In this document: one piece after another, positions 61,990-64,000 of the stretch | Layout of the letters: every line of letters starts with the position of its first letter | Position numbering within the stretch: the first letter of the stretch is position 1 | From: Rheum nobile | Taxonomy: Eukaryota; Streptophyta; Magnoliopsida; Caryophyllales; Polygonaceae | Direction of reading: 5' to 3' | NCBI GenBank assembly: GCA_027886185.1 | Contig: WOAB01000127.1 | Location: 186,001 to 250,000 of the forward strand | Length of the DNA stretch: 64,000 nt | The notes under the pieces: generated by a model | What the model was told of the DNA's origin: nothing | Database searches by the model: none | What the model saw: only the letters and a program-made list of their open reading frames with translations | Position numbers and translations under genes: made by a program

Positions 61990-63168
61990 TGATGAGGCTA
62001 AAGTCGTGATGCCTATCAAAGAATCCCTAAAAACCTAACTAAGTATAGCAGGCAAGTAAGGGTCGAACACAAGGGAATCAAATGATCTATCTCTAAGCAA
62101 GAAAACAAGTCACCAACTAGGAACTAGGGGGGGATTGTTGTTTGATTTCTAAAACTAATGAATAAAAGCAGAAAGTGATTAAGATTGTTGTAAATATGAT
62201 TGTGAGAGTATTTCACCTAACATATATCCACACTTCAATATGATAGATTGATCATTGATTATCTCAAGTTCATTCAATCCTATGATTATTCCTATTCCAA
62301 TCTTATGTATATTAACAAGTCAACCAGCCTTGAGAATACTAACTATTAGACAATCAAGAAACCGTCAAGATTCAATCTAATAGCAGCAGTAAGCATAAGA
62401 ATTAAGCAGGATACATGCAGCACTTAACAACCAGTCAGCATTCAACATGTAATCAATTCTCTTCACAATAAACATTCACAACCAGTTCCTGTAAATTGTG
62501 GTTGCTACTCTAGATAAGGAATTTCAACCAGAAATAACCAAACCCTAGCAATAGAAAATTACTAACATCCACTAGTTGCGCAGGCTAGCGAAATTAGCAA
62601 GATTCAATAAAGATAAGTTCAAAGAGAATCAATACAATCCAAAGGAAATAGAACAAGATTTATAACCTCACAACCAAATCAACCGAAGGCTTCAATCGTC
62701 AGGCGAAACAAAGATTTTTAGTTCTCCATAGGTTTGTGAGATGAAACTAAGGGAAAGAAAATTGTAAACTCCAAAAACTGCATAAATCCAAACTAGGGTT
62801 TTTCTAACTTAAATACCTCCTAGAAAATAGTAAACAAAAATAATAATAAAGTAATAATTCTAATAACAAAAACACAAAAAAGTCGCAGAACATCCTCCGC
62901 GGTCGCGAAAACTCTTCTGCAAAAGTCTTCAACATCGCATCTTCCGCGGGCGCGGCTACTCCTTCCGCGGTCGCGGAAATGCTTCTGGCGCATTCTTCAG
63001 CTCTTCTCTTCCATACGAGGCTTCAACTTCCAATCTTCTGTAATTCCTTATATTTCTTCACTTCTACTCTTCAGTTCCGGATCACAGAAATACATCCAAT
63101 ACGCCTCTAAATATCTCCTAACCTATGCTAATAACTACTAGATATGCTATACAAAGTACAACACATCA
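61990..63168 (-). repeat. Solo LTR (unassigned family) in Copia-B gag
   Basis: It is 1179 bp, TGATGAGG...CACATCA, flanked by the duplication CCTCT (61985-61989, 63169-63173). No coding and no internal region. A TATA-like GGTATTTAAGT on the minus strand (62808-62818) suggests minus orientation. Three GC-rich near-palindromes (62895-62978) lie upstream of it in that orientation. Confidence 0.8.
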
Positions 63169-63173
63169 CCTCT

Positions 63174-63510
63174 CAATCCTGGCCTATTCCTGAAACAATA
63201 CTTTTAGGTTGGTCATGATTGTATGAGCATCCTGGCGTTCAAACCTCTTTTGAAGGCCAAACTCTATATCAGCGAGCATAAGGCAGGTGACATGCACCGA
63301 GTTAGCTCTTATCTCCTTTTCTTTCGCCTTCTCCTCACCAGAAGAAGCGGCAGTCTAGGTAGGGATAGGGTTATCTAGAACGTTCTCACGTCCTTTGGAT
63401 CTGAGAACAATTCTCAAGTTCCGTTCCCAATCAAGGAAATTTGTTCCGTTGAGTTTGTTCTTCTCAACAATTGAGCGCATGGTGAATTTCAAGTTATCGT
63501 TGCTAGACAT
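63174..63510 (-). pseudogene. Copia-B gag N-terminus
   Basis: ATG at 63508-63510 (minus) gives MSSNDNLKFTMRSIVEKNKL, then NGTNFLDWERNLRIVL, the typical Copia gag opening. TAG near 63355 and a second TAG in LFQE-stop-ARIER break the frame. It joins the C-terminal part across the solo LTR. Confidence 0.85.
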
Positions 63511-64000
63511 GATATCTACAAAGGAAGTAATATGCAGATAAGTTTATGCTTGACATGCAAAAGCTCAAAATTAAACATGCTTTAAAATTTAAGCAGATGC
63601 ACATTTTATTCAGATTAAGTTTGTCCCTAGTGAATAAAATGATTCTAAGATCCTATCTCAGATAAGACCTAAGCGTACTTTGGCACTTCCCTAAGTCTCA
63701 TGTGATCAAGGTAAGTAACATTTACTAATTATAACTCTTTATAATTCTTGGTTGATGGCCCACATCCCATGTTAGACTCATCTCTATGCCTCAAGATCCA
63801 AAACTTTGCCTTTTGGTCTCTTGTTGAGTATAACCATATCAAGATTTATGAATCCCTTATATAGATCCACCCTTACTATCCCAAGGTCAAAGAAGGACAC
63901 CTTGCTTTGGCGAAACCTATCCAACCAATTCCTAGGGCCTCATGAGTTATGACATGGAAAGGCAATACCTCAATATTCTTTTAGGGACTTAAGCATGTAA
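63511..64000 (-). other. Copia-B 5' leader, LTR beyond window
   Basis: About 490 bp upstream of gag with no ORF, LTR end or primer site visible; the 5' LTR should lie to the right of base 64000. Long leaders occur in some Copia lineages. Confidence 0.5.

Larger units (their letters stand above)
33497..64000 (-). mobile_element. Copia-B element, minus strand, split by three nested insertions
   Basis: Pieces in element order: leader and gag start (64000-63169), gag to integrase (61989-59968), RT (49838-48836), RNase H end, 3' region and LTR (35196-33497). Between them sit a solo LTR (duplication CCTCT), a CRM-like Gypsy element (AACAA) and a Tekay-like Gypsy element (ACGAT). In each case the flanking Copia coding continues across the gap: ARIER then RYETH, EPTHRSN then YDDFILTAS, and DELVVRGY then IVDRGD (the last also spans a deletion). 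The 5' LTR lies beyond the right edge. Copia sub-lineage is not assigned. Confidence 0.88.

Overview
The window is a gene-poor, transposon-dense stretch of a flowering-plant nuclear genome. Nearly everything recognisable is Ty1/Copia or Ty3/Gypsy LTR retrotransposon, with one LINE fragment, two hAT-type MITEs, Helitron ends and fragments of three ordinary plant genes (SSADH, PRP40, an RMA-type RING E3 ligase). I see no intact host gene, rRNA, tRNA gene or CRISPR. The species cannot be fixed from the sequence; the element lineages and gene fragments only say angiosperm.

Layout. 1-8142: a SIRE/Maximus-like Copia element on the minus strand with an env-like ORF running off the left edge, inserted into the gag region of a related plus-strand element (8143-14231). 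That outer element in turn sits in a minus-strand LINE (14232 to about 15915, perhaps to 18.3 kb). 18672-22224: a complete but internally deleted TNT1/Tork-like Copia element with a GAATA target duplication and an abnormal 5' LTR. 23067-32650: a probable non-autonomous Helitron holding the three gene fragments; a young, gutted Gypsy element (27781-31160, duplication CTGCA) split the RING gene, and a hAT MITE (31692-32228) landed near the end. Further Helitron ends follow to 33358.

33497-64000 is one Copia element on the minus strand ('Copia-B') whose pieces lie at 33497-35196, 48836-49838, 59968-61989 and 63169-64000. Three insertions split it: a Tekay-like chromodomain Gypsy element (35197-48835, duplication ACGAT), itself carrying a hAT MITE (39351-39764) and a solo LTR (43957-46274, duplication CGTGT); a CRM/Reina-like Gypsy element (49839-59967, duplication AACAA) enclosing a truncated Tat-lineage element (51568 to about 58600); and a solo LTR (61990-63168, duplication CCTCT). 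These duplications and reading-frame continuities give a firm relative order of events.

Functionally, all polyproteins carry stops, frameshifts or deletions except the 876-codon frame of the TNT1-like element, which lacks most of RT and RNase H. The most interesting items are the gene-capturing Helitron, an acidic extra ORF upstream of gag in the Tekay-like element, an apparently intron-containing antisense ORF in the Tat element, a 63-bp inverted copy of an LTR end inside its own LTR, and very similar GC-rich near-palindromic boxes upstream of the TATA boxes of at least two unrelated LTR families. Lineage names rest on motif recognition, not on database searches.
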